Below, in pieces: positions 7,782 to 19,219 of a DNA stretch of 64,000 nt (its first letter is position 1; each line of letters opens with the position of its first letter). This DNA is from Rhizobium sp. Root708 (GTDB lineage: Bacteria; Pseudomonadota; Alphaproteobacteria; Rhizobiales; Rhizobiaceae): NCBI RefSeq assembly GCF_001429725.1, contig NZ_LMHV01000004.1, forward strand, positions 63,261 to 127,260, read 5' to 3'. Under the pieces are notes generated by a model. The model was given only the letters and a program-made list of their open reading frames with translations, was not told the origin of the DNA and did no database searches. Position numbers and translations under genes: made by a program.

Positions 7782-8222
7782 ATGAGCCGCTTCCTTTCAC
7801 ATGCGACCAACCGGATCGATTCCAAGGGCAGGGTTTCCGTGCCTGCGGCGTTTCGTTCCGTGCTGGCGCAGCGCAATATCCAGGAGCTGTACTGTTTCCA
7901 GGATTTTGTGTTTCCGGCGATCAGCATCGGCGGTTCGGATTTGCTGGAGCGGTTCGAGCGGCAGATTGCGTCAGAGGATCCGTTCTCGCCGGAGGCGAAC
8001 CGGATGTCGCTTCTTGTTCATGGGGGCGGCGTCTTCATGAAGCTCGATGCGGAAGGGCGGTTGCTGGTCACGAACTTCGTTCGGGACTTTACCGGTATCG
8101 CGGACGAGGTGGCCTTCGTCGGTCGGGCGGATCATTTTCAGCTGTGGCAGCCCGAAGCGTTTCAGGCTGCTCAGGCAATGGCACGAGAGGGCCGCAAGCC
8201 GATTGGCGGGCGTCCCGGATAG
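7782..8222 (+). CDS. mraZ: MraZ, transcriptional regulator of the dcw cluster
   Basis: A 146-aa protein with two AbrB-like MraZ repeats: [12 protein letters not shown] near the N-terminus and [14 protein letters not shown] about 70 residues later. It forms a ring-shaped nucleoid-associated repressor that controls its own operon. The start at ATG 7782 ([13 protein letters not shown]) fits the usual family N-terminus; an in-frame ATG at 7770, closer to GGAAACGG, would add four residues and cannot be excluded. It is the first gene of the dcw cluster, followed by rsmH after 14 bp. The TGGGN repeat array in its leader is the expected operator. Confidence 0.92.
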   Translation: MSRFLSHATNRIDSKGRVSVPAAFRSVLAQRNIQELYCFQDFVFPAISIGGSDLLERFERQIASEDPFSPEANRMSLLVHGGGVFMKLDAEGRLLVTNFVRDFTGIADEVAFVGRADHFQLWQPEAFQAAQAMAREGRKPIGGRPG

Positions 8223-8236
8223 GACAAGGGGACGGA

Positions 8237-9262
8237 ATGGTGGCGAATCCTGGCGGAGGTTCATCTGATGCTGGCGGCGGACCGGTTCGACACATTCCAG
8301 TCCTTCTTGCCGAAGTGCTTGCGGCACTCGAGCCTGCTGCGGGCAAGGTCATTCTCGATGGCACCTTCGGTGCCGGCGGCTACACCTCGGCAATCCTTTC
8401 GGCGGGTGCCGATGTGATCGCGCTCGATCGCGATCCGACCGCGATCGCGGCGGGCGGTGCGATGGTGGCAGCCTCGGGCGGTCATCTTGCTCTGGTTCAC
8501 TCCCAGTTCTCTCAGCTTGCCGAGCATGCCCCTGATTCTGGCCTCGATGGCGTAGTGCTCGATATCGGCGTCTCGTCGATGCAGATCGACGAAGCAGAGC
8601 GCGGTTTCTCCTTTCAGAAAAACGGCCCGCTCGACATGCGTATGTCGGGTGCAGGTGTCTCGGCCGCCGATGTCGTCAATCGCGCCAAGGTGGCTGATCT
8701 CATTCGCATTTTTCATTTTCTCGGCGAGGAGAGCCAGTCTCCCCGGATCGCGCATGCGATAGAGAAGCGTCGCCTTGAAAAGCCGTTCGAGACGACGCGG
8801 GACCTTGCCGGCCTGATCGAACTCGTCACGCCCCGCAAGATGAAGGACAAGATCCATCCTGCGACCCGTGTCTTTCAGGCGCTTCGTATTTTCGTCAACG
8901 ACGAGTTGGGAGAGCTCGCTCAGGCGCTCTTCGCCGCCGAGCGTGCGCTGAAGCCCGGCGGGCGGCTGGTCGTCGTGACGTTCCACTCGCTTGAAGATCG
9001 TATCGTCAAGAAATTTTTCAGCGATCGTGCCGGCAAGGCGTCGGGGTCCCGGCATCTGCCGATCGCGCACGAGCGCGCCGCCACGTTCGAACCTGTCGGC
9101 AAGTCCATGGTTTCTGCGAGTGAAGCCGAGGCCGACGCGAATCCGCGCGCGCGCTCGGCAAAGCTGCGCGCCGGACGCCGGACCGACGCGCCGGCCGAAC
9201 CGGCCGATCTTTCGATGTTCAGATTGCCCAACCTTGCAAGTCTCGGGAAGCTCGGAGCCTGA
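8237..9262 (+). CDS. rsmH: 16S rRNA (cytosine(1402)-N(4))-methyltransferase
   Basis: A 341-aa SAM-dependent enzyme (formerly MraW) that methylates N4 of C1402 in the decoding centre of 16S rRNA. The N-terminal [10 protein letters not shown] and the SAM-binding [11 protein letters not shown] are diagnostic, as are [10 protein letters not shown] and the C-terminal [13 protein letters not shown]. The start at 8237 follows GGGGACGGA with normal spacing; a GTG at the next codon is an alternative. The frame is open far upstream but that part overlaps mraZ and is not coding. Second gene of the dcw cluster. Confidence 0.95.
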   Translation: MVANPGGGSSDAGGGPVRHIPVLLAEVLAALEPAAGKVILDGTFGAGGYTSAILSAGADVIALDRDPTAIAAGGAMVAASGGHLALVHSQFSQLAEHAPDSGLDGVVLDIGVSSMQIDEAERGFSFQKNGPLDMRMSGAGVSAADVVNRAKVADLIRIFHFLGEESQSPRIAHAIEKRRLEKPFETTRDLAGLIELVTPRKMKDKIHPATRVFQALRIFVNDELGELAQALFAAERALKPGGRLVVVTFHSLEDRIVKKFFSDRAGKASGSRHLPIAHERAATFEPVGKSMVSASEAEADANPRARSAKLRAGRRTDAPAEPADLSMFRLPNLASLGKLGA

Positions 9263-9263
9263 T

Positions 9264-9671
9264 ATGCTAAGAACCTTCGACCTTGTCCTGATTGGAGTGA
9301 TGACCGCAGCGGCGGCCGTCACCTACACGATCAAGCATCGCGCTGAACTGAAGCTGGAAGAGGTTCATCGCCTCGAGGCAGAGATCAAGCTCGAGAAAGA
9401 CACCATCGACCTGTTGAAGGCCGACTGGGCGCTGCTTTCGCAGCCGAACCGGCTTGAGCGTCTCGTCAACAACTATAATGGCGAGCTTCAGCTGCAGCCG
9501 ACGCCTTCGACCTCGCTGGTTCATGCGCGCGAGCTGCCGATGCTGAAGTCGCAGGTTCCCGTTCCCGATATTACCGAAGCAAAAGCCGGCTCCGCCAAAA
9601 AGGCGAAGCCCGTTCCGGCTGTGCCCGAAGCCGAGGATGAGGATCTCATGGCAACCGGATCTGTGGAGTAG
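9264..9671 (+). CDS. ftsL: Cell division protein FtsL
   Basis: A 135-aa single-pass inner-membrane protein. The N-terminal hydrophobic stretch (about residues 5-20) is followed by a heptad-rich coiled coil (about 25-60; ELKLEEVHRLEAEI, then LEKDTIDLLKADWALLSQP), the typical FtsL layout. It joins FtsB and FtsQ to activate FtsWI at the septum. The C-terminal 60 residues are Pro/Ala/Lys-rich and probably disordered. It sits one base after the rsmH stop and 2 bp before ftsI, as is usual in the cluster; size and position support the call more than sequence conservation does. Confidence 0.88.
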   Translation: MLRTFDLVLIGVMTAAAAVTYTIKHRAELKLEEVHRLEAEIKLEKDTIDLLKADWALLSQPNRLERLVNNYNGELQLQPTPSTSLVHARELPMLKSQVPVPDITEAKAGSAKKAKPVPAVPEAEDEDLMATGSVE

Positions 9672-9673
9672 AG

Positions 9674-11425
9674 ATGTCCTTTCTTTCACGTATCATGGTT
9701 TCGAAGAGCCAGGCCCACTTCTCCGCGGGCGGCTACAGCCGTAACGGCGGACCTTCGCAGCAGGTTCCCATCCAGGGATCGCGCAAGAAGCGGTCCGGAC
9801 AGGCCAAGAGCCGCGTCGGTCTTCTGATCATCGGCTTCCTTGGGGTCTACGCCGTCATCGGCGGGCGCCTTGTGGAATACGCGCTGCGTGACCCTGATGT
9901 GGTCTCCAGCATTTTGCCGCCCGATCGCCTGATGGCGTCTCGCCCGGATATCCTTGATCGCAACGGCGAAGTGATGGCGACGGACATCCGGACGGTTTCG
10001 CTGTTTGCCGAACCGAACAAGGTTGTCGATCCCGACGAAGCTGTCGAAAAGCTGTCGACGGTTCTGCCGGATCTCGACATGAAGGGCACCTACAAGAAGC
10101 TTGCCAACAGAACCTCGCACTTCGCCTGGCTGCGTCGCCAGCTGACGCCGAAGCAGCAGAGCCAGATCCTGGCGCTCGGCATTCCGGGCATCGGCTTCCG
10201 CCCGGAAAAACGCCGTTTCTATCCGGGTGGTCCGACGGCCGCGCATATTCTCGGCTACGTCAACATCGACAACCGCGGCGTTGCGGGGATGGAAAAGTAC
10301 ATCGACGATCAGGGGCTTGCCGATCTTGCCTCGGTCGGCATGACCAGTGACCAGCCGCTTGAGCCGGTACGCCTTTCCATCGATGTCCGCGTTCAGAACA
10401 TCGTTCGTGACGTCGTGGCAAACGCGGTCACCAACTACGAAGCGAAGGGCGCGGGCGCCGTGGTGCTCGACGTTCATACCGGCGAAGTTCTCGCCATGGC
10501 CTCGGCGCCGGATTTCGATCCGAACAATCCTCTGGAAGGCGCCAAGGAAGGCTGGCTGAACCGCATGTCGAACGGCACGTTCGAAATGGGCTCCACCTTC
10601 AAGACATTCTCGCTCGCCATGGCGCTCGACACCGGCAAGGTAAAGCTCACCGACAGCTTCGACGCAACGCAGCCTCTGCGCATCGGGGGCTTCACCATCC
10701 ACGACTTCCACGGCCAGCGACGTTGGCTGACGCTGCCTGAAGTCTTCCAGTATTCGTCGAACGTCGGTACCGCCCGCATCATCGACATCGTCGGTATCGA
10801 TGCGCAGAAGGACTACCTGACGAAGCTCGGCTTGCTGACCAGGATGAAGACCGAACTGCCTGAGGTGAAGATGCCGAGCCAGCCGAAGGTCTGGAAGAAG
10901 ATCAACTCGGTGACGATCTCGTTCGGTCACGGTGTTTCCACGACGCCGCTGCAGACGGCGGTTGCCGGTGCGGCGCTCGTCAACGGGGGCAAGCTTATCG
11001 AGCCGACTTTCCTGCCGCGCAACCGCGAGCAGGCCGATGAAGTTGCTGAAGTTGTCGTCAAGAAGACGACCAGCGACGACGTCCGCTATCTCTTCAAGCT
11101 GAACGGTATCAAGGGTTCCGGCCGCAACGCCGATGTTCCCGGCTTCAACGTCGGGGGCAAGACCGGCACGGCCGACAAGGTCGTCAACGGCCGCTATGCG
11201 ACGAACCTCAACTTCAACGCATTCCTCGCAGCGTTTCCGATCGACGATCCGAAGTATATCGTGCTGACTTTCTGCGACGAGCCACACAACGGCGAGAAGG
11301 GACAGAACATCGCCGCCTATACCGCTGCGCCGATGGTGAAGAACATCATTTCCCGCGCGGCGCCAATTCTCGGTGTGGAACCCAAGTTCGGTGACGACGG
11401 CTCGGCCATGTTGGTGTCTTATTAA
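9674..11425 (+). CDS. ftsI: Septal peptidoglycan D,D-transpeptidase (PBP3)
   Basis: A 583-aa class B penicillin-binding protein that cross-links septal peptidoglycan with FtsW. Order: Gly/Ser/Arg-rich cytoplasmic tail (1-45), membrane helix (VGLLIIGFLGVYAVIGG), dimerisation domain (from about 90), transpeptidase domain (about 235-560). All three active-site motifs are present: SxxK as S307-T-F-K310, SxN as S361-S-N363 and KTGT at 496-499. It is downstream of ftsL and upstream of murE, as in most dcw clusters. Confidence 0.96.
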   Translation: MSFLSRIMVSKSQAHFSAGGYSRNGGPSQQVPIQGSRKKRSGQAKSRVGLLIIGFLGVYAVIGGRLVEYALRDPDVVSSILPPDRLMASRPDILDRNGEVMATDIRTVSLFAEPNKVVDPDEAVEKLSTVLPDLDMKGTYKKLANRTSHFAWLRRQLTPKQQSQILALGIPGIGFRPEKRRFYPGGPTAAHILGYVNIDNRGVAGMEKYIDDQGLADLASVGMTSDQPLEPVRLSIDVRVQNIVRDVVANAVTNYEAKGAGAVVLDVHTGEVLAMASAPDFDPNNPLEGAKEGWLNRMSNGTFEMGSTFKTFSLAMALDTGKVKLTDSFDATQPLRIGGFTIHDFHGQRRWLTLPEVFQYSSNVGTARIIDIVGIDAQKDYLTKLGLLTRMKTELPEVKMPSQPKVWKKINSVTISFGHGVSTTPLQTAVAGAALVNGGKLIEPTFLPRNREQADEVAEVVVKKTTSDDVRYLFKLNGIKGSGRNADVPGFNVGGKTGTADKVVNGRYATNLNFNAFLAAFPIDDPKYIVLTFCDEPHNGEKGQNIAAYTAAPMVKNIISRAAPILGVEPKFGDDGSAMLVSY

Positions 11426-11492
11426 GGCTGAATGAATGTCGAAGCCGATTCGCCACGGGGGCGCGGCGGCTCGAGAGAGAAAAGTACATTCG

Positions 11493-12953
11493 ATGAACTT
11501 GCGAGACATCGCCGGGAACGCGTTTCCTGAACTTGAAGAACAACTGGCTGGCTCCGTCGGGGCGCTGGCGGTTTCCGGCATTTCGTCCGACAGCCGCAAG
11601 ATCGAACCTGGCATGGTGTTCGTGGCCGTTTCCGGGACCAAAGCGGATGGCGCCGGCTTCATTGCCGATGCGGCCACGCGTGGCGCCGTCGTGGCAATTG
11701 CCTCCCACGGCATTGAGTCTTCGATCCCCGTCCTCGTTCTCAAGGATCCGCGTCGCTTCCTGTCCATCGCGGCTTCGCGCTTCTATGGGAAGCAGCCGGA
11801 AACGATGGTTGCCGTAACCGGTACGGCCGGCAAGACATCCGTTGCCTCGTTCACGCGGCAGATCTGGGCCTATGCGGGCCATCCCGCCGCAATGATCGGC
11901 ACCACCGGCGTCGTGTCTCCGACGCGCAACGAATACGGCTCGCTGACGACGCCGGATCCGGTTTCCCTGCACAAGCTGCTGGCGGAACTTGCGGACGAAG
12001 GTGTCACCCATGCCTCGATGGAGGCATCCAGCCACGGGCTCGACCAATGCCGGTTGGATGGCGTGAAGCTTGCCGCAGCGGCCTTTACCAATCTCGGCCG
12101 CGATCACATGGACTATCACCCGACGGTCGAGAGCTACATGGCCGCGAAGATGCGGCTGTTCGATACGCTGCTTCCGAAGGGCGCTCCCGCGGTGATCTTC
12201 GCCGACGATGCGTGGTCGGAGCAGGCGATCAAGGCCGCGCGCGACGCGGGCCACGATATCCGCACCGTCGGCCGTAAGGGCGATTACCTGGCGCTGAAGC
12301 GCGTCGAGCACTTCCGTCACAAGCAGGTGGCCGAAATTCACGCCGACGGCGAGATCTTCGAGGTCGATATTCCGCTTGCCGGCGATTTCCAGGTGGCCAA
12401 TGCGCTGGTGGCAGCGGGCCTTGCGATGTCGACAGGCGTGCCGGCAAAAGTTGCCATGGCTGCGCTTGAAAAGCTGCAGGGTGCATCGGGCCGGCTTGAG
12501 CTGGTCGGTCACAACAAGGACGGCGCGCTCGCCTATGTCGATTACGCCCACAAGCCGGACGCGCTTTCCAACGTCCTCGAATCCGTTCGGCCGTTCACGA
12601 CCGGCCGGGTGATCGTGGTATTCGGCTGCGGCGGCGACCGTGACCGCGGCAAGCGCCCGATCATGGGCGAGATCGCCTGCCGTCTGGCCGATGTCGTGAT
12701 CGTCACCGACGACAACCCGCGCTCGGAGGAGCCGGCGTCCATCCGTGCCGAGATCATGGCTGCGGCGAGCTGCGCAACCGAAGTCGGGGACCGCGCCGAG
12801 GCAATTCAAGCCGCGGTTGCGATGCTCACATCGGGCGACACGCTGATCGTTGCCGGCAAGGGCCACGAGGAAGGGCAAACGATCGGGAGCGTCACCCTGC
12901 CATTTTCGGATCATGCCGAATTGCGTAAGGCTTTGGAGGAGCTGAAATCGTGA
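11493..12953 (+). CDS. murE: UDP-N-acetylmuramoyl-L-alanyl-D-glutamate-2,6-diaminopimelate ligase
   Basis: A 486-aa Mur ligase that adds meso-diaminopimelate to UDP-MurNAc-L-Ala-D-Glu using ATP. The ATP-binding loop is GTAGKTS (110-116). The DNPR motif at 407-410 is the signature of meso-DAP rather than lysine specificity. The ATG at 11493 (MNLRDIAG) is preferred over the in-frame ATG at 11436, because a purine-rich GAGAGAGAAAAG precedes it and the extra 19 residues are not family-like. Its stop overlaps the GTG start of murF. Confidence 0.96.
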   Translation: MNLRDIAGNAFPELEEQLAGSVGALAVSGISSDSRKIEPGMVFVAVSGTKADGAGFIADAATRGAVVAIASHGIESSIPVLVLKDPRRFLSIAASRFYGKQPETMVAVTGTAGKTSVASFTRQIWAYAGHPAAMIGTTGVVSPTRNEYGSLTTPDPVSLHKLLAELADEGVTHASMEASSHGLDQCRLDGVKLAAAAFTNLGRDHMDYHPTVESYMAAKMRLFDTLLPKGAPAVIFADDAWSEQAIKAARDAGHDIRTVGRKGDYLALKRVEHFRHKQVAEIHADGEIFEVDIPLAGDFQVANALVAAGLAMSTGVPAKVAMAALEKLQGASGRLELVGHNKDGALAYVDYAHKPDALSNVLESVRPFTTGRVIVVFGCGGDRDRGKRPIMGEIACRLADVVIVTDDNPRSEEPASIRAEIMAAASCATEVGDRAEAIQAAVAMLTSGDTLIVAGKGHEEGQTIGSVTLPFSDHAELRKALEELKS

Positions 12954-14383
12954 GCTGGCTCTGGACGACGGAAGACATGATTGCCGCGATGGCGGGGCGG
13001 CCGTTCGGCACCCTACCTGAGGGTATCACCGGAATCTCCATAGACAGCCGCTCGATTGGACCAGGCGAGGCGTTCTTTGCCATCAAGGGCGATCGCGTCG
13101 ACGGTCACGATTATGCCTCGATGGCGATGGCGAACGGCGCAGCGCTTCTCGTCGTCAGCGAAGCGCGTCTTCCCGCCATGGGCCGCCTTACCGTTCCGAT
13201 GATCGTCGTCGAGGACGTTCTGGCGGCGCTCGGCAAGCTCGCCCAGGCATCGCGTGCCCGTTCGCGCGCCCAGATCATTGCCGTGACGGGCTCTGTCGGC
13301 AAGACGACCACGAAGGAAATGCTGCGACGTGTCCTATCGCCGTCGGGCAAGGTGCATGCCTCCGTTGCTTCCTTCAACAATCATTGGGGCGTGCCGCTGA
13401 CGCTCGCCCGTATGCCGCTCGACACCTATTTTGGTGTCTTCGAAGTCGGCATGAACCACCCCGACGAGATACGGCCGCTTGTGAAGATGATCCAGCCGCA
13501 TGTCGCTGTCATCACCACGATCGCGCCTGCGCATCTCGGCAACTTCAAGAGCATCCGGGAGATCGCGACGGCGAAGGCCGAAATCTTCGAGGGCGTGGTG
13601 CCCGGTGGTCAGGTCGTGCTGAACCGGGACAATGACCAGTTCAATTTTCTGGAACGCACGGCGCAGGCCTGCGGCATCCAGCACATCCATTCATTCGGAC
13701 AGCATGCCAAGGCGGATTTCCGCCTGGCCGAGTTCAATGGTTCGGATCAGAGTTCGACCCTGTGGATCACGATCGACGGCGACACCAAGGAAGTCGCGAT
13801 CGGTGCGCCGGGGCGGCATATCGCCGAGAATGCACTGGCGGCCCTCGGCGTCGTGCAGATCGTCGGTGCGGACATGCAGCAGGCCGTCGGCGCCCTGGCG
13901 ACACTCCAGCCGGAGAAGGGCAGGGGTCGCCGCCACAGGCTGACGATCAACCATGGCACCTTCACTGTTATCGACGAGAGCTACAACGCCAATCCCGCTT
14001 CGATGAAGGCGGCAATCGCCGTGCTCGCAAGCTCCGTCCCAACGGCCGGCGGGCGCCGCGTGGCTGTGCTCGGCGACATGCTTGAAATGGGCGACTACGC
14101 GCAGAAAGTTCACGCGGACCTAGCTGGGCCATTGCTGGCTGCCGGCATCGAGCACGTCTGGCTGGCCGGCCCGGAGATGGCTGCGCTAAAGGAATCGCTC
14201 CCCGAGAGCATCCAGGTCGTTCACTACGAGAACACCGCAGAACTAACGGAATATGTACTGAACTCTGTCGCGTCGGGTGACGTGCTGATGGTAAAATCGT
14301 CACTGGGTATCGGTTTCGGCAAGATCGTTGCCGCGCTCCTTGACAAGTTCCCGCCATTTGCCGACACGCAACGCGATTTTTGA
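12950..14383 (+). CDS. murF: UDP-N-acetylmuramoyl-tripeptide-D-alanyl-D-alanine ligase
   Basis: A 477-aa Mur ligase that attaches D-Ala-D-Ala to the UDP-MurNAc tripeptide. The P-loop is GSVGKTT (114-120), followed by [11 protein letters not shown], a MurF-typical segment, and later [11 protein letters not shown]. Translation starts at GTG 12950, which overlaps the murE stop by 4 bp and has a strong GGAGGAG site 8-9 nt upstream. This implies tight coupling with murE. It uses D-Ala-D-Ala made by Ddl, encoded 11 kb downstream. Confidence 0.96.
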   Translation: MSWLWTTEDMIAAMAGRPFGTLPEGITGISIDSRSIGPGEAFFAIKGDRVDGHDYASMAMANGAALLVVSEARLPAMGRLTVPMIVVEDVLAALGKLAQASRARSRAQIIAVTGSVGKTTTKEMLRRVLSPSGKVHASVASFNNHWGVPLTLARMPLDTYFGVFEVGMNHPDEIRPLVKMIQPHVAVITTIAPAHLGNFKSIREIATAKAEIFEGVVPGGQVVLNRDNDQFNFLERTAQACGIQHIHSFGQHAKADFRLAEFNGSDQSSTLWITIDGDTKEVAIGAPGRHIAENALAALGVVQIVGADMQQAVGALATLQPEKGRGRRHRLTINHGTFTVIDESYNANPASMKAAIAVLASSVPTAGGRRVAVLGDMLEMGDYAQKVHADLAGPLLAAGIEHVWLAGPEMAALKESLPESIQVVHYENTAELTEYVLNSVASGDVLMVKSSLGIGFGKIVAALLDKFPPFADTQRDF

Positions 14384-14405
14384 GCGGGTAAACAAGGGGC
14401 CCTGA

Positions 14406-15506
14406 ATGCTGATTTGGCTTGTCGAACTGTCGGAACACCTGAAGTTTTTGAATCTCTTCAGGTACATCACCTTCCGTACGGGCGCCTCCCTGTTTACGTC
14501 CGCCTTCATCGTCTTCCTGTTCGGACCGATGATCATCAGATCCTTGCGCATCCGCCAGGGCAAGGGCCAGCCGATCCGCGCCGACGGGCCGCAGACGCAC
14601 TTCAAGAAGGCCGGCACGCCGACCATGGGCGGCCTGATGATTCTCGCCGGCATCGTCGGGTCGTCGCTGCTCTGGGCCGACCTTTCCAACGTCTACGTTG
14701 TCGCGACGCTGCTGGTGACCCTCGGCTTCGGCGCGATCGGCTTCTACGACGACTATCTGAAGGTCACCAAGCAGAGCCACAAGGGCTTCTCCGGCAAGGC
14801 CCGCCTCGGCATCGAATTCGTAATCGCCGGGATCGCCGTCTATTTCATGATGCGCACGTCGCTGGCTTCCGGTCCTGCGGGTTCGACATTCGGGTCTTCG
14901 ATCGCGTTCCCGTTCTTTAAGGACTTCATGCTCAATCTCGGCATCATGTTCGTCGTCTTCGGCGGCTTCGTGATCGTTGGCGCCGGCAATGCCGTCAACC
15001 TGACAGACGGGCTTGACGGTCTTGCCATCGTCCCGGTCATGATTGCCGCGGCCTCCTTCGGCGTGATTGCCTACCTCGCCGGTAACGCTGTTTTTGCGAA
15101 CTACCTCCAGATCAACTTCGTGCCCGGCACCGGTGAGCTTTCTGTGGTGCTTGGCGCTGTTATCGGCGCGGGCCTCGGCTTCCTGTGGTTCAACGCGCCG
15201 CCCGCCGCCATTTTCATGGGCGATACCGGCTCGCTGGCGCTCGGCGGCACGATCGGCACCGTTGCCGTTGCCACCAAGCACGAGATCGTCATGGCGATCA
15301 TCGGTGGGCTGTTCGTCGCCGAAACGCTGTCTGTCATCATTCAGGTCGGCTTCTTCAAGATGACCGGCCGGCGCGTGTTCCTGATGGCGCCGATCCACCA
15401 CCATTTCGAAAAGAAGGGCTGGACGGAAAGTCAGGTTGTGATCCGTTTCTGGATCATCGCCGGCGGTCTCGCCTTGCTCGGCCTCTCCACCCTGAAGCTG
15501 CGGTGA
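14406..15506 (+). CDS. mraY: Phospho-N-acetylmuramoyl-pentapeptide transferase
   Basis: A 366-aa polytopic inner-membrane enzyme that transfers phospho-MurNAc-pentapeptide to undecaprenyl phosphate, forming lipid I. The catalytic aspartates are recognisable: D115/D116 in FYDDYLK, D201 and D204 in [10 protein letters not shown], and [11 protein letters not shown] further on. About ten hydrophobic helices are apparent. The C-terminal [13 protein letters not shown] histidine-rich loop is a MraY signature. It follows murF by 22 bp. Confidence 0.96.
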   Translation: MLIWLVELSEHLKFLNLFRYITFRTGASLFTSAFIVFLFGPMIIRSLRIRQGKGQPIRADGPQTHFKKAGTPTMGGLMILAGIVGSSLLWADLSNVYVVATLLVTLGFGAIGFYDDYLKVTKQSHKGFSGKARLGIEFVIAGIAVYFMMRTSLASGPAGSTFGSSIAFPFFKDFMLNLGIMFVVFGGFVIVGAGNAVNLTDGLDGLAIVPVMIAAASFGVIAYLAGNAVFANYLQINFVPGTGELSVVLGAVIGAGLGFLWFNAPPAAIFMGDTGSLALGGTIGTVAVATKHEIVMAIIGGLFVAETLSVIIQVGFFKMTGRRVFLMAPIHHHFEKKGWTESQVVIRFWIIAGGLALLGLSTLKLR

Positions 15507-15513
15507 GGCGGCA

Positions 15514-16926
15514 ATGATTCCCGTTACGACGCTTGCTGGTAAGAAAGTCGCGCTCTTCGGGCTCGGCGGGTCGGGCTTTGCCACGGCCCGAGCCCTGAAA
15601 TTGGGCGGCGCGGAAGTGACGGCATGGGATGACAATCCCGATAGCGTGACCAAGGCTGCAGCCGAAGGCATCCATACGGCCGATCTGCATACGATCGACT
15701 GGAGCGTCCAGTCGCTGTTCGTGCTTTCGCCGGGCGTGCCGCTTACGCATCCGAAGCCGCACTGGACAGTCGATCTCGCGCGTGCCGCCGGCGTCGACAT
15801 CGTCGGTGACGTGGAGCTTTTCGTCCGGGAGCGTCGGGCGCATGCTCCCGATTGCCCGTTCATCGCCATAACCGGCACCAACGGCAAATCGACAACGACA
15901 GCCCTGATCGCGCATATCCTGCGATCCAGCGGTCGCGACACCCAGCTCGGCGGCAATATCGGGACGGCGGTGCTGACGCTGGAGCCGCCCAAGGCCGGAC
16001 GCTTTTACGTCGTCGAATGCTCGTCCTACCAGATCGATCTTGCGCCGACGCTCAATCCGTCCGCAGGCATCCTGCTCAACCTGACGCCGGATCATCTCGA
16101 TCGTCACGGCACGATGCAGCATTATGCCGACGTCAAGGAACGGCTGGTGGCCGGCAGCGACGTCGCAGTCATCGGCGTCGACGACAGCTACTGCGAGATC
16201 ATCGCCGACCGCGTCGAGCGGGCCGGCCGCAAGGTCATCAGGATTTCCAAGCGTCTGACGCTTGCCGACGGCATTTATGCCGAAGGTACCAGGCTCATCC
16301 GGGCGGCGGGTGCTGCGATGAACCCCATCGCGGATCTCGACGGCATCCAGACGCTGCGGGGCAGCCACAATGCACAGAATGCTGCTGCTGCCGTTGCTGC
16401 GTGCCTTGCCGTCGGTGTCTCGGAGGATGAAATCCGCGCCGGGCTCGCGTCGTTCCCCGGTCTCAAGCACCGCATGCAGCCGGTCGGGCGTCGCGGCAAC
16501 GCCGTGTTCGTCAATGACTCCAAGGCGACGAACGCCGACGCGGCAGCTCCAGCGCTTTCGAGCTATGCCCGGATCTACTGGATCGCGGGCGGGCTTCCGA
16601 AGGCGGGCGGCATAGCGTCGCTGACGGGCTTCTTCCCGCGGATCGCCAAGGCCTACCTGATCGGCGAAGCGGCGGCGGAGTTTGCCGCGACGCTCGGCGA
16701 GGCGGTGCCTTACGAGATCTCGGGCACGCTCGAGCGCGCCGTCGCGCATGCTGCCGCGGACGCTGAAAAAGATGAAAGCGGCCCGCTCGCTGTGATGTTA
16801 TCCCCGGCTTGCGCAAGCTTCGACCAATATAAGAACTTCGAAATCAGGGGCGATGCATTTGTCAGCCATGTGGCAGCGCTCGACGGAATCACCATGCTGA
16901 TCGGTTCGGCAACAGGAGATAAATGA
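15514..16926 (+). CDS. murD: UDP-N-acetylmuramoyl-L-alanine-D-glutamate ligase
   Basis: A 470-aa Mur ligase adding D-glutamate to UDP-MurNAc-L-Ala. An N-terminal Rossmann-like UDP-binding domain ([17 protein letters not shown]) is followed by the ATP loop GTNGKSTTT (121-129) and a C-terminal ligase domain with NDSKATN. GAGG precedes the start, and the gene begins 7 bp after mraY. Confidence 0.96.
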   Translation: MIPVTTLAGKKVALFGLGGSGFATARALKLGGAEVTAWDDNPDSVTKAAAEGIHTADLHTIDWSVQSLFVLSPGVPLTHPKPHWTVDLARAAGVDIVGDVELFVRERRAHAPDCPFIAITGTNGKSTTTALIAHILRSSGRDTQLGGNIGTAVLTLEPPKAGRFYVVECSSYQIDLAPTLNPSAGILLNLTPDHLDRHGTMQHYADVKERLVAGSDVAVIGVDDSYCEIIADRVERAGRKVIRISKRLTLADGIYAEGTRLIRAAGAAMNPIADLDGIQTLRGSHNAQNAAAAVAACLAVGVSEDEIRAGLASFPGLKHRMQPVGRRGNAVFVNDSKATNADAAAPALSSYARIYWIAGGLPKAGGIASLTGFFPRIAKAYLIGEAAAEFAATLGEAVPYEISGTLERAVAHAAADAEKDESGPLAVMLSPACASFDQYKNFEIRGDAFVSHVAALDGITMLIGSATGDK

Positions 16927-16927
16927 C

Positions 16928-18082
16928 ATGGTAAGCCGCGCGGAACGTGGGCCTCTGGCCGATTGGTTCTGGACCATCGACCGCTTTTTTCTGGCGATGT
17001 TCATCTTCCTGATGGGCATCGGCTTCATGCTGTCGTTCGCGGCATCGCCCGCGGTCGCGGAGCGTATCGGGCTCGAGCCGTTCCACTTCGTCAAGCGACA
17101 TGCCGCATTCATGATCCCTTCGATCGGGGTGATGATCGGGCTTTCGTTCCTGACGCCGCGCCAGGTGCGGCGCACGGCGATCATCCTTCTGATCGTGGCG
17201 CTCAGCATGATGTTGCTGGCGCTGTTCTTCGGTGTCGAAGTCAAGGGTTCGCGTCGTTGGGTTACCATGGCGGGCATCTCGATCCAGCCGTCGGAATTCA
17301 TGAAGCCGGCCTTTGTCGTCGTCTGCGCCTGGCTGTTTGCCGAACATGCGCGCCAGCCTGAAATTCCGGGCAACCTGTTTGCCATCATCCTGTTCGGAAT
17401 AGTCGCGGCCCTGCTTGTGGCGCAGCCGGACCTTGGCCAGACCATCCTGACGACAGCCGTCTGGGGCGGCATGTTCTTCATGGCCGGCATGCCCTGGATC
17501 TGGATCATCCTGCTTGGCGCCGGCGGTGTCGGAGGCCTCTTCAGTGCCTATTATGTCTTCCCGCACGTGGCGCTTCGTATCGACAAGTTCCTGACCGGGG
17601 AAGGCGATACCTTCCAGATCGACACCGCACGCGAAGCCATCATCCGCGGCGACTGGTTCGGCCAGGGGCCTGGCGAGGGCATCGTCAAGCGCATCATCCC
17701 TGACGCGCATACCGACTTCATCTTCTCGGTCGCGGCCGAGGAGTTCGGCATCGTCTTCTGTATGGCGCTCGTTGCGCTGTTCTCGGTTCTCGTGCTGCGC
17801 GGTCTCTCGCATGCCTACAAGGAGCGGAACGACTTTAACCGTTTTGCCGTCGCTGGCCTCGTGCTGCAGATCGGCATACAGTCGATCATCAACGTGGGCG
17901 TCAATCTCGAACTGCTGCCGGCCAAGGGCATGACCTTGCCACTGATTTCCTATGGTGGTTCGTCGATGGTCGCTATCAGCGTCACGGCCGGGTTCATTCT
18001 CGCGCTGACGCGTCACAGGCCGGAAAAACGTGCGCAGGACCGGAGCCTCTTCCGCGTCGCGCACGGAATGCCGGCGGAGTAA
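16928..18082 (+). CDS. ftsW: Septal peptidoglycan polymerase FtsW (SEDS family)
   Basis: A 384-aa membrane protein with around ten hydrophobic helices. It is the septum-specific glycosyltransferase that polymerises lipid II with FtsI. SEDS-family signatures include GSRRWVTMAGISIQPSEFMKP near residues 108-124 and the C-terminal LPAKGMTLPLISYGGSS. AGGAGA lies 9-10 nt before the ATG. It starts one base after the murD stop and is followed by murG after 6 bp. Confidence 0.95.
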   Translation: MVSRAERGPLADWFWTIDRFFLAMFIFLMGIGFMLSFAASPAVAERIGLEPFHFVKRHAAFMIPSIGVMIGLSFLTPRQVRRTAIILLIVALSMMLLALFFGVEVKGSRRWVTMAGISIQPSEFMKPAFVVVCAWLFAEHARQPEIPGNLFAIILFGIVAALLVAQPDLGQTILTTAVWGGMFFMAGMPWIWIILLGAGGVGGLFSAYYVFPHVALRIDKFLTGEGDTFQIDTAREAIIRGDWFGQGPGEGIVKRIIPDAHTDFIFSVAAEEFGIVFCMALVALFSVLVLRGLSHAYKERNDFNRFAVAGLVLQIGIQSIINVGVNLELLPAKGMTLPLISYGGSSMVAISVTAGFILALTRHRPEKRAQDRSLFRVAHGMPAE

Positions 18083-18088
18083 GAGTTC

Positions 18089-19219
18089 ATGAGCAAAGGC
18101 ATCGTCCTGCTTGCCGCCGGGGGAACCGGCGGCCATGTGTTTCCCGCGGAAGCTCTGGCCTACAAGCTGAAGGAGCGCGGCTATTCCGTGCACCTCGTTA
18201 CCGACAGCCGCGCCGAGCGCTATGCCGGCAAGTTTCCGGCCGATGAGATTCACGTCGTTCCATCCGCGACGATCGGTTCGAAGAACCCGGTCGCCGTCGC
18301 CCGTGCGCTGTGGAAGCTGTGGAGCGGGATGCGGGCTGCCAAGAAGCTGATCGCGCGGTTGAAGCCAGCCGTCGTCGTTGGCTTCGGCGGATATCCCACC
18401 GTGCCGCCGCTGCTGGCCGCGACGCGCCTCGGCGTGCCGGCGATGATTCATGAGCAGAACGCGGTAATGGGGCGTGCCAACAAGGCACTGGCGTCACGCG
18501 TGCAGGCGATTGCGGGCGGGTTTCTGCCTGACGGCGGCGGTCAGTTTCCCGAGAAGACGGTTGCGACCGGTAATCCGGTCCGTCCAGCGATCATCGAGGC
18601 TGCGAACACTCCTTATGCGCCCTCGCGCGCCGGAGAGCCGTTCAATCTTGTGGTTTTCGGCGGTAGCCAGGGTGCACAATACTTCTCGAAGGCGATGCCG
18701 ACGGCGATAAGCCTGCTCGACGACGAGCTTCGCGGACGTCTCAGGATCACCCAGCAGGTTCGGTCCGAGGACATGGGCATGGTTGGCGATTGCGTCGCCA
18801 AGCTGGAAATGGGCGCTTCGTCCGAGATCGCGCCGTTCTTTACCGACATGGCCGAGCGGTTGGCCAAGGCGCATCTGGTGATCTGCCGCTCCGGCGCATC
18901 GACGGTCTCGGAGATTTCGGTCATCGGCCGCCCGGCGATCCTTGTTCCCTATCCGCATGCGCTCGATCATGACCAGGCGGCGAACGCCGCGGCACTTGCC
19001 GCGACGGGCGGGGCCAAGGTTATCCCGCAGGCGGATCTTTCTTCCGAGAAGATCGCATCAATCCTGACGCATGTGATGAACGACCCGGAAAAGCTTGCAA
19101 AGATGGCCGCTGCCGCAAGGCAGGCCGGCAAACCCGACGCTGCGAACTTGCTTGCCGACATGGTAGAGGCTATTGCGGCTCGACGTACAATTGCAGAGTT
19201 CAAGGGGAAACGCGCATGA
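18089..19219 (+). CDS. murG: UDP-N-acetylglucosamine-N-acetylmuramyl-(pentapeptide) pyrophosphoryl-undecaprenol GlcNAc transferase
   Basis: A 376-aa GT28 glycosyltransferase that converts lipid I to lipid II on the cytoplasmic face of the membrane. The N-terminal [10 protein letters not shown] loop (11-20) binds the lipid diphosphate. The C-terminal donor site is seen in FGGSQGA and in [11 protein letters not shown] with the following [10 protein letters not shown]. Its stop overlaps the murC start by 4 bp. Confidence 0.96.
   Translation: MSKGIVLLAAGGTGGHVFPAEALAYKLKERGYSVHLVTDSRAERYAGKFPADEIHVVPSATIGSKNPVAVARALWKLWSGMRAAKKLIARLKPAVVVGFGGYPTVPPLLAATRLGVPAMIHEQNAVMGRANKALASRVQAIAGGFLPDGGGQFPEKTVATGNPVRPAIIEAANTPYAPSRAGEPFNLVVFGGSQGAQYFSKAMPTAISLLDDELRGRLRITQQVRSEDMGMVGDCVAKLEMGASSEIAPFFTDMAERLAKAHLVICRSGASTVSEISVIGRPAILVPYPHALDHDQAANAAALAATGGAKVIPQADLSSEKIASILTHVMNDPEKLAKMAAAARQAGKPDAANLLADMVEAIAARRTIAEFKGKRA

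Noticed and set aside
7595..8236. An apparent N-terminal extension of RsmH of over 200 residues
   Set aside because: It overlaps mraZ in another frame; the proper start at 8237 has a ribosome binding site and gives normal length.
9686..11767. A 693-codon open frame antisense to ftsI
   Set aside because: It is a shadow frame caused by GC-rich codon bias; ftsI has all PBP motifs and the antisense translation shows no domain and is rich in Arg, Asp and His.
13968..15992. A 674-codon open frame antisense to murF, mraY and murD
   Set aside because: It crosses three recognised genes and gives a low-complexity Arg/Asp/Glu-rich translation with no family.
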